A stretch of DNA of 64,000 nucleotides from Shinella daejeonensis (GCF_024281235.1 NZ_JAHWXY010000001.1:186001-250000); one strand, 5' to 3'; positions 1 to 9,827 are shown, counted from the first letter of the stretch. Numbers and translations are program-made. Notes: a model not told the origin generated them from the sequence alone.

Positions 1-55
1 TGGCCTTGCCGGACTGCATGGCGGTCTTGGCGGGACGATAGATCTTCGCAGGCAT
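1..55 (-). CDS. NDUFS4-like complex I accessory subunit (ETC complex I subunit conserved region), 5' end only
   Basis: Only the first 18 codons are inside the window; the gene runs off the left edge. The visible protein begins MPAKIYRPAKTAMQSGKA, which I recognise as the N-terminus of the alphaproteobacterial ETC complex I subunit family (PF04800), homologous to mitochondrial NDUFS4 of NADH:ubiquinone oxidoreductase. The family acts at the cytoplasmic arm of complex I. The gene is divergent from lexA and shares the 317-bp intergenic region with it. Identification rests on 18 residues plus gene context, so domain content and intactness cannot be judged. Confidence 0.7.
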   Translation of the reverse strand, partial: MPAKIYRPAKTAMQSGKA

Positions 56-304
56 CGAAACGGCTCCAGAATTCTGACCAGGGACACATGCGCCGGCCCA
101 GCCCGGCGACATGCCGCTTTGCAATTTCCCGATCGTCCCACGCATCGGGACGAACCGGTATCGCAGCGCTCGTTTTCCGGCGTCTATAGCCGTGAACCGG
201 CGCTGGAGCAACGAGGAAATAACGGCATTCCTATTACCATTCATCTCCAGGCGCCATTCCCGATTAACGTGCGCGCCTCCACAACCCGGAGCGGGTTTTG
301 CCCC

Positions 305-350
305 TTGCGGAACACATATGGAACAGATACTGTATGTTCTGTATTTGTTT
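305..350 (+). promoter_or_regulatory. lexA promoter with LexA (SOS) operators
   Basis: The direct repeat GAACACATATGGAAC (310-324) is a perfect match to the alphaproteobacterial LexA box GAAC-N7-GAAC. A second, one-mismatch copy in the opposite orientation, GTTC-N7-GTTT, lies at 336-350. A plausible sigma-70 promoter, TTGCGG (305-310) and TACTGT (328-333) with a 17-bp spacer, encloses the perfect box. The layout fits negative autoregulation of lexA. The remainder of the 56-372 gap shows no gene; it should also carry the promoter of the divergent NDUFS4-like gene, which I could not place. Confidence 0.8.
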
Positions 351-372
351 CCCGATTCCCGATGGAGCGGCC

Positions 373-1086
373 ATGCTGACGCGCAAGCAACAGGAACTTC
401 TTTTGTTCATCCACGAGAGGATGAAGGAAAGCGGCATTCCGCCGTCCTTCGAGGAGATGAAGGAGGCGCTGGATCTTGCGTCCAAATCCGGCATTCACCG
501 GCTGATCACCGCGCTGGAGGAACGCGGCTTCATTCGCCGTCTGCCGAACCGGGCGCGGGCACTGGAGATCATCAAACTGCCGGAGGCCTATGCGGCGGAA
601 AAACCGCCGCGCCGGGGCTTTTCCCCGGCCGTCATCGAGGGAAGTCGCGACAAGGCGCCCGTTTCGGGATTGAAGCCCCGTCCGGTGGAGGAATTGTCGG
701 CATCCGTTTCCGTTCCGGTGATGGGCCGTATCGCCGCCGGCGTTCCGATCTCGGCGATCCAGAACAATACGCACGACATCACCGTGCCGTCCGAGATGAT
801 CGGCGGCGGCGAACATTACGCGCTGGAAGTGAAGGGCGATTCGATGATCGAGGCCGGGATCCTGGACGGCGATACGGTGATCATCCGCAACGCCAATACC
901 GCCAGCCCGGGCGAAATCGTCGTGGCGCTGGTCGACGACGAGGAGGCGACGCTCAAGCGGTTCCGCCGCAAGGGCGCTTCCATCGCGCTGGAGGCGGCGA
1001 ACCCGGCCTATGAAACACGGATATTCGGCCCCGAGCGCGTGAAAATCCAGGGCAGGCTTGTCGGCCTCATCCGCCGCTATCACTGA
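373..1086 (+). CDS. lexA: SOS response transcriptional repressor LexA
   Basis: LexA represses DNA-damage (SOS) genes and cleaves itself when RecA-ssDNA filaments form. The 237-residue protein has an N-terminal winged helix-turn-helix (about 1-70, beginning [13 protein letters not shown]) and a C-terminal S24 self-cleavage domain. Visible catalytic features are the Ala122-Gly123 cleavage site in IAAGVPI, nucleophile Ser157 in KGDSM and Lys195 in EATLKRF. I chose the ATG at 373 because it gives the family N-terminus and follows GGAGCGG; the frame stays open upstream to 298. Two LexA boxes lie just upstream. Its 3' end overlaps the convergent comEC by 7 nt. Confidence 0.97.
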   Translation: MLTRKQQELLLFIHERMKESGIPPSFEEMKEALDLASKSGIHRLITALEERGFIRRLPNRARALEIIKLPEAYAAEKPPRRGFSPAVIEGSRDKAPVSGLKPRPVEELSASVSVPVMGRIAAGVPISAIQNNTHDITVPSEMIGGGEHYALEVKGDSMIEAGILDGDTVIIRNANTASPGEIVVALVDDEEATLKRFRRKGASIALEAANPAYETRIFGPERVKIQGRLVGLIRRYH

Positions 1087-3557
1087 TCGGCGGCGGTATC
1101 GGGCAGGAAACTGTCGCTACGCCAGTCATAGGCCCGATGGCGAGACCAGGCGCGATCGAGGACAAGGAAGGACGGGCGGACCACGGCGCTGGAAAAAGCG
1201 CTCTTTCGCCCTTGTTGTGGACCGCTGTCCAACCGCCCTTCTTCGGTCGAATAGATTTCCAGGGCTCCGGTCTTTCGCAGGTGCCTGGCCGTCACAAGCG
1301 TTGCGCCGGAACGGCAGGCCTCGATCCGCAAAGGCAGGGAAATGACGACGAGATCCGCACCGTCGCAGGCGGTCCCGAGGAAGGCCGGCTCATCGAGGGT
1401 CACGACACGCCAGCCGCTCGGGGAGACGCCTGCGCAAAAGGCGCGCCTTTCGCAGACGAACCGGTTCTCGCGGCGGGCCTTATCCAGGGCTGCGACGAGG
1501 GCCGCGGCGGCCTTCTCGCGATCCGCCTTGCGGCGGGGATAACGGGTGTCCGGCGTCGCAGAGGGAGTGTCCTGCGGCAGCAGCAATCCGGCGGTCTTTC
1601 GCATGGCGGGCGTATCCATCTCGCCGAGGCCCAGCGCACGCCGCCACTGGGCATAGATGAAATCGGGCGGTTTCGTCCGGTTGATCAGGGTCGGGCCGTC
1701 CCTCAGCATCGCGACGAGGCGGCCGTCCTCCGATACCAGCAGCTCTGGTCGTTTTCCCGCCCCTCCGGCAAGGCCCGCCAGAGCCCCCACCAGAACCATG
1801 GCAAGACCCGTGAGACGCAGGCGCGTGCGCAAGATGCAGGCAAGCCCGCCCCCGAGCGCGACCAGCAGGAAAACCGATGGCGCAATCCGCCCGGTGACGA
1901 TCTCGCCTTCCCAGCCGGCAACCCACTTCGCCAGCAGCACCATGCAGTCGATACCTTTTCCCATGATCGCGAAAGGCAAGGCGTCGAGGCCGAAAGGCAT
2001 GAGCAGCATCGCCAGCAGGCCGAACGGCATGACCACGATGCTGATGACAGGCATCGCCACGATATTGCCGATCAGGCCATAGGCCGGAATGCGGTGGAAA
2101 TGGCCGATCGAATAGATCAGCGTCGAGAAGCCGCCGATCAGCGAGGACAGGACGAGGCCGCCGAGGAAGCGTCCGAACGCCCCGGTGAACGGACCGGAAA
2201 GCCCGGGCGCGCCCTCCGGACGATAGGGCCGTTCCCGCCAGGCGGCATAGCCGGCGATCAGGCCGAGCGTGGCCGCATAGGACATCTGGAAGCCGGCGTT
2301 GGTCACCGCGGAGGGTGTCACCGCCAGAATGAGAATGGCCGAGAGCGCGACGTTCCGCAGGCTGATGGCCGACCGGTTGAACAGGACCGCGATCAGCATG
2401 ATGCAGATCATGATCCAGGAGCGAACGGCGGAAATTGCACCGCCGGAAACGAGGATATAGAGCGTCACCATCACCAGCGCGCCGAGCGCGGCGATCTTCT
2501 TGGCCGGATAGCGCTCGGCAAACCCTGGGACGATGGCCAGCAGCATGCGCGCGCCCACCATGAAGGTCCCCGCCGCCAGAACCATATTGAGGCCGGAGAT
2601 CGCCAGCACATGGGCAAGGCCCGCCTGACGCATCGCCTCGATCGTTTCCTCGCTGATCGTACGCTGTTCGGCGGTGACGAGCGCGGCGGCGATAGCGCCG
2701 GCGTCGCCGCCGATACGTCCACGGATGTGGTCGGTCAGGCTGGCCCGCCAGGTCGCGATACGCTGGCCGAGACGCGTCATGACATCGGCTTCGCCGACAT
2801 CGATGGCCACCGGCGGCCGATAGAAGAAGCCGACGGCCCCCGTTCCGGAAAAATAGGCGTTGAACGCGAAATCATTGAGCCCGGCGAGCGCCGGTCCGGA
2901 CGGCGGACTGAGGCGGGCCGTGCCGGCGATGCCGCTGCCGATGGCAATCGGCTCGCCGCCGCCCCGCGCCAGCGCCGTCACGACCTCCGGCGGCCGGCGG
3001 ATCGTCGGATTTTGTGTCGTCTCGAGGGCGATGCGGTAGCGGATTGCCCCCTTGTCGTTGCTTTCGCGCGCCAGAATGCGTCCGGTGATCTGCGTCGTGA
3101 CGGGCGAGTCGAGAATGACGGTGTCGAGGCGCGCCGTCTCGAAAGCCGCAAGCAGCATACCGACCGGCACGAAAAACGCCGCGCCCGCCGCAAGCGCCGT
3201 CCAGTCGTCGCGATGGCGAAAGCGCCAGGCCGGCCAAAGGGCGGCCACGGCGAAAAACATTATCACGGCAAGCGGCGGATCGCGTCCGGCGGAAAACCAG
3301 ACGCCGGCCCCGATCCCGAGGAAAACCGGGACGAACAGGAAAAAATGACCGTAGGCCCTTTCCACGACAAGGGCGCGCGAACGCGCGGAGCCGCCCGGGC
3401 GTGCGCCGACAAGCGTCGCCAGCAGTCGCTGCCGCTTATGCAGGAGCGCCCTTGCGGTTATGTCGTCAGGCGACAGGGCAGCGCCCGCCGCCGCGGCAGG
3501 CCAGCGGACCGTGGCTTTGCGGCTTTCCGCCCCGTCTTCCAGCTGCGTGCCCGCCAT
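1080..3557 (-). CDS. comEC: ComEC/Rec2 family DNA-uptake channel protein
   Basis: This 825-residue multi-membrane-segment protein belongs to the ComEC/Rec2 family, which carries single-stranded DNA across the inner membrane in transformable bacteria. An N-terminal hydrophobic segment (about 70-140) precedes a soluble DUF4131-type region. The competence core then carries the signature [10 protein letters not shown] (316-325) and several membrane helices. The C-terminal 200 residues show no HxHxDH metallo-beta-lactamase motif, so the nuclease-like domain of Bacillus ComEC is missing or degenerate. No other competence gene is nearby, so natural transformation cannot be inferred. It is convergent with lexA. 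Confidence 0.88.
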   Translation of the reverse strand: MAGTQLEDGAESRKATVRWPAAAAGAALSPDDITARALLHKRQRLLATLVGARPGGSARSRALVVERAYGHFFLFVPVFLGIGAGVWFSAGRDPPLAVIMFFAVAALWPAWRFRHRDDWTALAAGAAFFVPVGMLLAAFETARLDTVILDSPVTTQITGRILARESNDKGAIRYRIALETTQNPTIRRPPEVVTALARGGGEPIAIGSGIAGTARLSPPSGPALAGLNDFAFNAYFSGTGAVGFFYRPPVAIDVGEADVMTRLGQRIATWRASLTDHIRGRIGGDAGAIAAALVTAEQRTISEETIEAMRQAGLAHVLAISGLNMVLAAGTFMVGARMLLAIVPGFAERYPAKKIAALGALVMVTLYILVSGGAISAVRSWIMICIMLIAVLFNRSAISLRNVALSAILILAVTPSAVTNAGFQMSYAATLGLIAGYAAWRERPYRPEGAPGLSGPFTGAFGRFLGGLVLSSLIGGFSTLIYSIGHFHRIPAYGLIGNIVAMPVISIVVMPFGLLAMLLMPFGLDALPFAIMGKGIDCMVLLAKWVAGWEGEIVTGRIAPSVFLLVALGGGLACILRTRLRLTGLAMVLVGALAGLAGGAGKRPELLVSEDGRLVAMLRDGPTLINRTKPPDFIYAQWRRALGLGEMDTPAMRKTAGLLLPQDTPSATPDTRYPRRKADREKAAAALVAALDKARRENRFVCERRAFCAGVSPSGWRVVTLDEPAFLGTACDGADLVVISLPLRIEACRSGATLVTARHLRKTGALEIYSTEEGRLDSGPQQGRKSAFSSAVVRPSFLVLDRAWSRHRAYDWRSDSFLPDTAADQ

Positions 3558-3870
3558 GGCGACACCCGCCTCCCCGTCTCCATAGTGCCGGGCGCAGCAG
3601 GGATATTCAATCCTTCAGAAAATTCGCGACACGACGCCTTCACAGAATCCGCATTACTAAGGAAGGCATAAGAAATGCTCCCTCCGAAATTTTGAAACTA
3701 CGCTCAAAGATTGCTTGCAACTTGCCCGGAACCGTAGATATTGCGTTGCCAGAACTTGGCTTTTGCAGCGCACAAACCGGCCCTTCGTCTTGCTTGGCAC
3801 GGGTGAAAAAATGGGATAGCAAACGAGCACATTCGTGAGCGCGGCCCGGTTCCGCGCCGGATTCTAGGGT
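3558..3870. other. Intergenic region without a gene; expected gltX absent
   Basis: No reading frame here has convincing protein content. In the Rhizobiaceae I know, gltX (glutamyl-tRNA synthetase) sits between the ComEC gene and gltA; no part of its recognisable N-terminus is visible on either strand. The AT-rich stretch around 3690-3750 is the likeliest place for the gltA promoter (for example TTGCAA at about 3716), but no -10/-35 pair is clear enough to call. A Shine-Dalgarno-like AAGGAAGG precedes an ATG at 3674 that opens only a six-codon frame. Confidence 0.5.
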
Positions 3871-3966
3871 AATTCCTGCAAAAGCGTGCAGCGGTTTTGC
3901 GTCCGGAATTGCGGAAAAACAAAGAGATGGAGCGTTTTCGCGATTCGAAGAAAAGCGGAAATACTC
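3871..3966. repeat. Rhizobial intergenic palindromic element (RIME-like), two hairpins
   Basis: Two inverted repeats lie side by side. The first pairs AATTCC (3871-3876) and GCAAAA (3878-3883) with TTTTGC (3895-3900) and GGAATT (3905-3910). The second pairs GAGCGTTTTCGC (3930-3941) with GCGGAAATACTC (3955-3966), 9 of 12 positions. The wording (GCGTCCGGAATTGCG, AAACAAAGAGAT) matches, from memory, a mosaic repeat scattered between genes in Rhizobium, Agrobacterium and Sinorhizobium genomes. It ends about 20 bp before the gltA start, so it is probably within the gltA leader. I saw no second copy in this window. Confidence 0.6.
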
Positions 3967-3987
3967 TAAACACAACGGAGGATCGTC

Positions 3988-5277
3988 ATGACAGGAACAA
4001 GTGCGGGTGTATCGATCGGTGATAAATCAATCGAGCTGCCCACCCGATCCGGTACGATCGGCCCGGATGTCATCGACATCGGAACGCTCTACAAACAGAC
4101 GGGCGCCTTCACCTACGACCCGGGTTTCACATCCACCGCGTCCTGCGAATCGAAGATCACCTATATCGACGGCGACGAAGGCGTGCTGCTGCATCGCGGC
4201 TATCCGATCGAGCAGCTGGCCGAACATGGTGACTTCCTGGAGGCCTGCTACCTTCTTCTTTACGGCGAGTTGCCCACCAAGGCGCAGAAGGACGATTTCG
4301 ACTATCGCGTGACGCATCATACGATGGTGCATGAGCAGATGACGAAGTTCTTTACCGGCTTCCGTCGCGACGCCCATCCGATGGCGGTGGTCTGCGGCGT
4401 CGTCGGTGCATTGTCGGCCTTTTACCACGATTCCACCGACATCACCGATCCGCACCAGCGCATGGTCGCCTCGCTGCGCATGATCGCCAAGATGCCGACC
4501 ATCGCCGCGATGGCCTATAAGTATCATGTCGGACAGCCGTTCGTTTATCCCAAGAACGATCTCGACTACGCGTCGAATTTCCTGCGCATGTGCTTCGCTG
4601 TCCCTTGCGAGGAATATGTGCCCAATCCGGTTCTGTCGCGCGCCATGGACCGAATCTTCATTCTGCATGCCGATCATGAGCAGAACGCCTCGACGTCCAC
4701 CGTGCGGCTTGCCGGCTCGTCGGGAGCCAATCCCTTCGCCTGTATCGCCGCCGGCATCGCCTGCCTGTGGGGCCCTGCCCACGGCGGGGCAAACGAGGCC
4801 GCGCTCAACATGCTGGCGGAAATCGGCACGGCCGACCGCATTCCCGAATATGTCGCCCGCGCCAAGGACAAGAACGATCCCTTCCGCCTGATGGGCTTCG
4901 GTCATCGCGTCTACAAGCATTACGACCCGCGCGCCCGCATCATGCAGAAGACGACGCATGAGGTTCTGAGCGAACTCGGCATCAAGGATGACCCGATGCT
5001 GGAGGTCGCGCTGGAACTGGAGCGCATCGCCCTCACCGACGACTATTTCATCGAGAAGAAGCTCTATCCGAATATCGACTTCTATTCGGGCATCACGCTC
5101 AAGGCGCTCGGCTTCCCCACCACCATGTTCACGGTGCTTTTCGCACTCGCCCGCACGGTCGGCTGGATCGCCCAGTGGAACGAGATGATCGAGGATCCGG
5201 AACAGCGCATCGGCCGTCCGCGCCAGCTCTATACCGGCGCACCACAGCGCGATTACGTGCCGCTCTCCAAACGCTGA
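3988..5277 (+). CDS. gltA: Citrate synthase (type II)
   Basis: Condenses acetyl-CoA and oxaloacetate to citrate at the entry of the TCA cycle in the cytoplasm. The 429-residue length matches the hexameric, NADH-sensitive bacterial class. The catalytic histidines are visible as His265 in [11 protein letters not shown] and His306 in [14 protein letters not shown], and the catalytic aspartate as Asp364 in NIDFYSGIT. The ATG at 3988 follows ACGGAGGATCGTC, a strong ribosome binding site. It is transcribed alone, with a mosaic repeat in its leader and a strong terminator right after the stop that it shares with the convergent lpxB. Confidence 0.97.
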   Translation: MTGTSAGVSIGDKSIELPTRSGTIGPDVIDIGTLYKQTGAFTYDPGFTSTASCESKITYIDGDEGVLLHRGYPIEQLAEHGDFLEACYLLLYGELPTKAQKDDFDYRVTHHTMVHEQMTKFFTGFRRDAHPMAVVCGVVGALSAFYHDSTDITDPHQRMVASLRMIAKMPTIAAMAYKYHVGQPFVYPKNDLDYASNFLRMCFAVPCEEYVPNPVLSRAMDRIFILHADHEQNASTSTVRLAGSSGANPFACIAAGIACLWGPAHGGANEAALNMLAEIGTADRIPEYVARAKDKNDPFRLMGFGHRVYKHYDPRARIMQKTTHEVLSELGIKDDPMLEVALELERIALTDDYFIEKKLYPNIDFYSGITLKALGFPTTMFTVLFALARTVGWIAQWNEMIEDPEQRIGRPRQLYTGAPQRDYVPLSKR

Positions 5278-5301
5278 GCCGGCGCGCGCCATGTCGACGA
5301 A

Positions 5302-5334
5302 AAAGCCCGGTCAGATACGACCGGGCTTTGTTTT
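5302..5334. terminator. Bidirectional intrinsic terminator between gltA and lpxB
   Basis: Perfect 11-bp stem AAAGCCCGGTC (5302-5312) / GACCGGGCTTT (5319-5329) with a 6-nt loop, followed by GTTTT on the plus strand. Read leftward, the hairpin forms the last codons and stop of lpxB. Confidence 0.9.
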
Positions 5335-6483
5335 ATGCAAGAGATCGAGAACCACCGCGGCGGCCGTCTCGCCCGGCGGCCGCGCCGTTCGCATACGGTC
5401 ATGGACCGTGTCGAAGCCCTGGAGCATCGCCGCGCGCTGAAGCGTATCCGTGGAAAGCCGCTCGAACCAGCGCGTCAGGCTGCCGGGACGAACCACCTCG
5501 TTCACATATTCCGGAACCACGGCATAATCGGCGATAAGGTTCGGCAAGGCGGCCGTCCAGATGCGGATGCGACTCGTCATCAGCTTCACCAGCCAGTCGA
5601 CCTTATAAGCAGAGACGACCGGCACACCGGCAAGCGCCAGCTCAAGAATGACCGTCCCCGACGCGGCGATCGCGGCATCGGCCTCGGCGAAGGCCGCCCA
5701 CTTCTCCCCGGGTGTTACGGTGATCTCGGGCTGCACCGTCCAGCCCGCGGTCAGGTGACGGACCAGCCGCTCCTGCCGGGGCACGGTCGGAAGCAGGAAC
5801 CGCACCGCGGAATTGCGGGCATGAAGCTCCTCCGCGGCCTGGCCGAAGACGGGCAGGAGCCGTTTGATTTCGCCGCCCCGCGATCCCGGCAACAACAGGC
5901 AGGTCTTGCTCTCCGCCGCGGCCCGCCGGCTGCGGGCGGCGCGCACATGCCCGACATCCTCGTCCGTCACGAGGCGATGGCCGACATAGGTGGTCGGCGG
6001 CCCGGCCAGACGCTCCATGACCGCCGGCTCGAAGGGCAAAAGCGCCAGCACATGATCGACATAGGCGCGCATGCGGGGAGCGCGCTCCGCCTTCCAGGCC
6101 CACACGCTCGGGCAGACATAATTGACGACCGGCATTCCAGGCAGGATCTTGCGCACCCGCCGCGCCACGCGATGGGTGAAATCCGGACTGTCGATGATGA
6201 TCAGCACATCCGGGCGGGCGGCGACAATGGCATCGGCCGTCTGCCGGATGCGCTTGAGAAGCAACGGCAGGCGCGCCAGCACCTGCGAAAGTCCCATGAT
6301 GGAAAGCTCGGAAAAATCGAACAGCGAAACGAGCCCCTGCCGCTGGAGCGCTTCGCCGCCGACGCCGACCAGTTCCACCGGCCGATCCGTCTGTCGCCGG
6401 AGGGCGGCCACGAGGTCGCCGCCGAGAAGATCCCCGGATACTTCCCCGGCGATCACGCCGATCTTCAGGGGTCTGTCGCTCAT
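5311..6483 (-). CDS. lpxB: Lipid-A-disaccharide synthase
   Basis: Joins UDP-2,3-diacylglucosamine and lipid X to form the beta-1,6 disaccharide of lipid A at the inner membrane. The 390-residue protein begins MSDRPLKIGVIAGEVSGDLL, the glycosyltransferase family 19 N-terminus, and contains the SVWAWK segment typical of LpxB. I chose the ATG at 6483, behind AAGGTGG, over an in-frame GTG eight codons upstream with no good ribosome binding site. It is the last gene of the leftward lipid A block. Its C-terminus (KTKPGRI) is encoded inside the gltA/lpxB terminator hairpin. Confidence 0.95.
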   Translation of the reverse strand: MSDRPLKIGVIAGEVSGDLLGGDLVAALRRQTDRPVELVGVGGEALQRQGLVSLFDFSELSIMGLSQVLARLPLLLKRIRQTADAIVAARPDVLIIIDSPDFTHRVARRVRKILPGMPVVNYVCPSVWAWKAERAPRMRAYVDHVLALLPFEPAVMERLAGPPTTYVGHRLVTDEDVGHVRAARSRRAAAESKTCLLLPGSRGGEIKRLLPVFGQAAEELHARNSAVRFLLPTVPRQERLVRHLTAGWTVQPEITVTPGEKWAAFAEADAAIAASGTVILELALAGVPVVSAYKVDWLVKLMTSRIRIWTAALPNLIADYAVVPEYVNEVVRPGSLTRWFERLSTDTLQRAAMLQGFDTVHDRMRTARPPGETAAAVVLDLLHKTKPGRI

Positions 6484-6528
6484 GCCACCTTGCTTTCGAA
6501 TGGACACGCCATCGGCGCGTTTTTCGGA

Positions 6529-7431
6529 TCAATCGTCTCTTGCGGCCGATGCCCCATCGTCCGCCATGACGCGCTGCGGACATATTCCAACGATGAAAAG
6601 GCCTGCGGCATCCGCCTCTGCGATCAGCTTTTCCCGCTCGAGAACCAGCGAGCGCCCGGCCTCGACCGCGATCCCGGCCAGCCCTGCCGCGACGGCCCGG
6701 CGCAGCGTATCGAGACCGATCGACGGAAGATCGGCGCGCATATCCTGCCCGGGTTTGCAAAGTTTGACCAGAACGCCTTTTCGCCGCGTCGAGATACGGC
6801 CAAGCCGCCGCAGCTCCGCCACACGCTCCAGCATCAGGTCCGTGCCTTCCGCCCCCTCCAGCGCCACCACACGGCCACCGACGGCAACGCATCCCTGGCC
6901 GATATCGAGCCGCCCCAGAACGAGGGTCGCCGCAGTCGCCGCCGCAATATCGGCGCGCGCCTTCGCGTCGGCAGACCGGTTTCCGAGCGGCCCTTCCGCA
7001 CCGAGAAGGTCGGGAACGATCTCATGGGCGCCGACGACGCGAACGCCATCGGCTTCCAGCAGCCGGATGACCATGCGCAGCACCGCGTCGTCGCCGCCGC
7101 GCAGAAGCGTACGCACCACCGCCGGCAGCAGCGGGATGGCGCGCAACGGCGCGCGAATATCCCGCCATTCAGGCCGGCGGCGCACCCAGCCGGAAAGCAC
7201 CACGCGACCGATCCCCTCCTCCGCGATCGTCCGGCGGATACCGGCATAATCGCCGACGGAAACGGTCCTGTGGTCGAAATCGGACCAGTCCTGCATGGAT
7301 TCCCGGGCGAGCGCGAATATATAGGGGTTCTCGCCGCGCGCGCGCGCCGCCTCGGCGACGAAATGCGGCAACAGCCCGCCTCCGGCGATAACGGCCAGCC
7401 GGTTGGACACCTCTGGCCGGTCCCTCGCCAT
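6529..7431 (-). CDS. lpxI: UDP-2,3-diacylglucosamine diphosphatase LpxI
   Basis: Hydrolyses UDP-2,3-diacylglucosamine to lipid X and UMP; in alphaproteobacteria LpxI (formerly DUF1009) replaces the unrelated LpxH. The 300-residue sequence begins MARDRPEVSNRLAVIAGGG and has the family glycine-rich start and the C-terminal segment GLAGIAVEAGRSLVL. The ATG at 7431 sits 4 bp after the lpxA stop and uses AAGAAGG at the end of lpxA as ribosome binding site, so the genes are probably translationally coupled. Its place between lpxA and lpxB is the usual rhizobial order. Confidence 0.93.
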   Translation of the reverse strand: MARDRPEVSNRLAVIAGGGLLPHFVAEAARARGENPYIFALARESMQDWSDFDHRTVSVGDYAGIRRTIAEEGIGRVVLSGWVRRRPEWRDIRAPLRAIPLLPAVVRTLLRGGDDAVLRMVIRLLEADGVRVVGAHEIVPDLLGAEGPLGNRSADAKARADIAAATAATLVLGRLDIGQGCVAVGGRVVALEGAEGTDLMLERVAELRRLGRISTRRKGVLVKLCKPGQDMRADLPSIGLDTLRRAVAAGLAGIAVEAGRSLVLEREKLIAEADAAGLFIVGICPQRVMADDGASAARDD

Positions 7432-7435
7432 GGCG

Positions 7436-8248
7436 TCAGCCCTTCTTGCCCCGATTGGGCGAGGAGATCGCCCGCTCGCCGCCGGCGGCGATGAAGTCGA
7501 GAATATGCAGCACAGGCGCGCAATCGAGATAATCCTCGCGAATGGCGGCCGCATTGTTCCGGATCGAGCCGGTTTCCTCGAAAATCTGCTTGAAGGCGCG
7601 ACGAACGCGATGGATTTCCGAACGTTCGATGCCGCTGCGCGTCATGCCGACGACATTGAGCCCTCCGAGAATCCCCGGATTGCCATTCAGCATGCCGTAG
7701 GGAATGACATCGTAGGAGACGGCGGAAAGGCCGCCGACAAACGCCTGCCGGCCGATCCGCGTGAACTGATGAACGGCGCTGCCGCCGCCGAGGATCGCAC
7801 GGTCCTCGACCGTCACATGACCGGCCAGCATGACATTGTTCGAGAGGATGACATTGTTGCCGACCTGGCAATCGTGAGCGACGTGGGAATAGGCCAGGAA
7901 CAGGTTGTTGTCGCCGACGACCGTCTTGCCGCCGCCCTCGGTCGTGCCGGCGTTCATCGTCACCCCTTCGCGGATGGTGCAATTGTCGCCGACCGTAAGC
8001 GTCGTTTCCGCGCCGTCATGATGGACGCTCTGCGGTTCGCCGCCGATCACCGCGGAAGGAAAGATGCGCGTGCCGCGACCGATGACCGTTCGGCCGGTCA
8101 CGACCACATGCGAGAGCAGTTCCACGCCATCCCCAAGAACGGTTTTCGCGCCGACATGACAGAAAGGACCGACAACGACGTTCTCGCCGATCACCGCCCC
8201 CTCGTCGACGACGGAGAGCGGATGGATCTTCGCGCTGGAAGCAATCAT
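7436..8248 (-). CDS. lpxA: Acyl-ACP:UDP-N-acetylglucosamine O-acyltransferase
   Basis: Catalyses the first step of lipid A synthesis, moving a 3-hydroxyacyl chain from ACP to UDP-GlcNAc. The 270-residue protein starts with a long left-handed beta-helix of hexapeptide repeats ([17 protein letters not shown] and on), and the region [13 protein letters not shown] holds the family's catalytic histidine. A helical C-terminal domain follows. The ATG overlaps the fabZ stop in the four-base ATGA (8245-8248), which points to coupled translation. Confidence 0.97.
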   Translation of the reverse strand: MIASSAKIHPLSVVDEGAVIGENVVVGPFCHVGAKTVLGDGVELLSHVVVTGRTVIGRGTRIFPSAVIGGEPQSVHHDGAETTLTVGDNCTIREGVTMNAGTTEGGGKTVVGDNNLFLAYSHVAHDCQVGNNVILSNNVMLAGHVTVEDRAILGGGSAVHQFTRIGRQAFVGGLSAVSYDVIPYGMLNGNPGILGGLNVVGMTRSGIERSEIHRVRRAFKQIFEETGSIRNNAAAIREDYLDCAPVLHILDFIAAGGERAISSPNRGKKG

Positions 8249-8718
8249 TGGCCGGCATCTTCCTTCTTGACAATCATCGCGCCGATATCAGCTTCGGCCA
8301 CGAGTTGCCCGTCAACTTTTGCGTCGCAGTGAAACTTCCAGATATTGCCGCGCTGCTTCTGCTTGACGACATGGAACTCCACCCGGTCTCCCGGTATGAC
8401 GGGCTTGCGAAAGCGGGCGTTGTCGATCGTCATGAAATAGACGAGGCTGGAGCCGCTGCGCGACTTGCGCGCGCAGATGGCGCCCGCCGTCTGCGCCATG
8501 CCTTCGATCAGCAACACGCCCGGCATGATCGGATGCTCGGGAAAATGGCCCATGAAATGAGGCTCGTTGACCGTCACATTCTTGATGCCGATCGCCGATT
8601 CGTCATCGTCGATCTCGATGATCTTGTCGACGAGAAGGAACGGGTAGCGATGGGGCAGTAGCGTCAGGATCTCCCGCAGATCGGCAACCCCGAGCGTGGC
8701 CTTCGTTTCTTCACTCAT
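8245..8718 (-). CDS. fabZ: 3-hydroxyacyl-ACP dehydratase FabZ
   Basis: Dehydrates 3-hydroxyacyl-ACP in fatty acid elongation and so competes with LpxA/LpxD for the same substrates, which explains its conserved place among the lpx genes. The 157-residue hot-dog fold protein shows [10 protein letters not shown], then the catalytic pair His58 in [11 protein letters not shown] and Glu72 in LLIEGMAQ. The ATG at 8718 gives the expected [10 protein letters not shown] start; the longer open frame upstream lies inside lpxD and is not used. It overlaps the lpxD end by 8 nt and lpxA by 4 nt. Confidence 0.96.
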   Translation of the reverse strand: MSEETKATLGVADLREILTLLPHRYPFLLVDKIIEIDDDESAIGIKNVTVNEPHFMGHFPEHPIMPGVLLIEGMAQTAGAICARKSRSGSSLVYFMTIDNARFRKPVIPGDRVEFHVVKQKQRGNIWKFHCDAKVDGQLVAEADIGAMIVKKEDAGQ

Positions 8719-9778
8719 CACGACCCCCTTTCCTGCGATTCCTATTGGTCGCGCGCATCGACATTTCGGCGACGTCGCGCAGAAAATCGCGCAACGGGCG
8801 TGCCGGAACGCCGCCATATCGTTCACCGGCCGGCACATCGGCCGCGACGCCGCTCATGGCGGCGATCTGGGCGCGATCGCCAATCGTGATATGGCCGTTG
8901 ACGCCGCTGGCGCCGCCGATCATGACGCCGTCGCCGATGCGGGTGCTGCCGGCAATACCGACCTGGCTGACGATGCCGCAATGACGGCCGATGCGCACGT
9001 TGTGGCCAACCTGCACCAGATTGTCGATCTTCGTGCCCTCGCCGATCACCGTGTCGTCCATGGTGCCGCGGTCGATCGTCGTATTCGCGCCGATCTCGAC
9101 ATTGTCCTGAATGATCACGCGGCCGACCTGCACGATCTTGATCATCCCGCCCTTCGGTCCCGGGCCATAGCCGAAACCGTCCTGGCCGATGCGTGCGCCG
9201 GGATGGATGATGACATCATTGCCGACGAGCGCGCATTGTACCGTCGCACCGGCCGCAATCGTGCAATTGCGACCGATCCGGACGCCGGTTCCGATCACCG
9301 CGCCCGGACCGATATGGGTCCCTTCGCCGATTTCCACGTCCCGGCCGATCACGGCCATCGGCTCGACCACGACATCGGCCTCGAGCCGCGCGGTCCCGTC
9401 GATGAAGGCTGCGGCCGAAATCCCCCCGGCCGACACGGTCATCGGTTCCGGCTTCATGGCGGAGGGATGCAGCAATGCACCTGCGAGCGCGAAAGCCGTA
9501 TGGGCATGCGGCGTGAAAAGGATAGCGACATCGGCCGGCACGATATCGCGAAGCGCCGGATCGCAAATGATCGCTGTCGCCTGACAGGTCGCGAGATCCG
9601 CCTTGAACTTGCGGGAAAGGATATAGCAGAGATCGCCATCCTGCGCCCTGCCGACCGGCGAAACGCTGCGCACCATCCGATCGGCATGCGCAGCATCAGC
9701 CAGTTCCGCCCCGACGGCTGCCGCCAGGTCTGCCAGACGGATGCCTTCGTGGGGCGGGAAAAACCGGTTGCTCTCCAT
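8711..9778 (-). CDS. lpxD: UDP-3-O-(3-hydroxyacyl)glucosamine N-acyltransferase
   Basis: Adds the N-linked 3-hydroxyacyl chain in the third step of lipid A synthesis. The 355-residue protein has an N-terminal uridine-binding domain (from [19 protein letters not shown]) and a beta-helix of hexapeptide repeats (about 110-320). The segment [12 protein letters not shown] is typical of LpxD. The start at 9778 was chosen for the family N-terminus and a CCGGAG site upstream; 22 further in-frame codons upstream look like non-coding sequence. It begins about 50 bp after bamA and overlaps fabZ. Confidence 0.95.
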   Translation of the reverse strand: MESNRFFPPHEGIRLADLAAAVGAELADAAHADRMVRSVSPVGRAQDGDLCYILSRKFKADLATCQATAIICDPALRDIVPADVAILFTPHAHTAFALAGALLHPSAMKPEPMTVSAGGISAAAFIDGTARLEADVVVEPMAVIGRDVEIGEGTHIGPGAVIGTGVRIGRNCTIAAGATVQCALVGNDVIIHPGARIGQDGFGYGPGPKGGMIKIVQVGRVIIQDNVEIGANTTIDRGTMDDTVIGEGTKIDNLVQVGHNVRIGRHCGIVSQVGIAGSTRIGDGVMIGGASGVNGHITIGDRAQIAAMSGVAADVPAGERYGGVPARPLRDFLRDVAEMSMRATNRNRRKGGRDE

Positions 9779-9827
9779 CAGCGAGACTCCGGAACATCCG
9801 TGTAGCTGCGGTTCTGGACTGCCGGCA

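Noticed and set aside
1137-3671. Long open frame on the strand opposite comEC
   Set aside because: It is a mirror of a high-GC coding sequence, has an Arg/Gly/Asp-rich composition unlike any protein, and comEC explains the DNA fully. The same holds for long antisense frames at 5335-7494, 9741-11522, 12291-14462, 34952-37627 and 54930-57428.
6484-6507. GTG start of lpxB eight codons upstream
   Set aside because: There is no ribosome binding site before it, while the ATG at 6483 has AAGGTGG and matches the family start.
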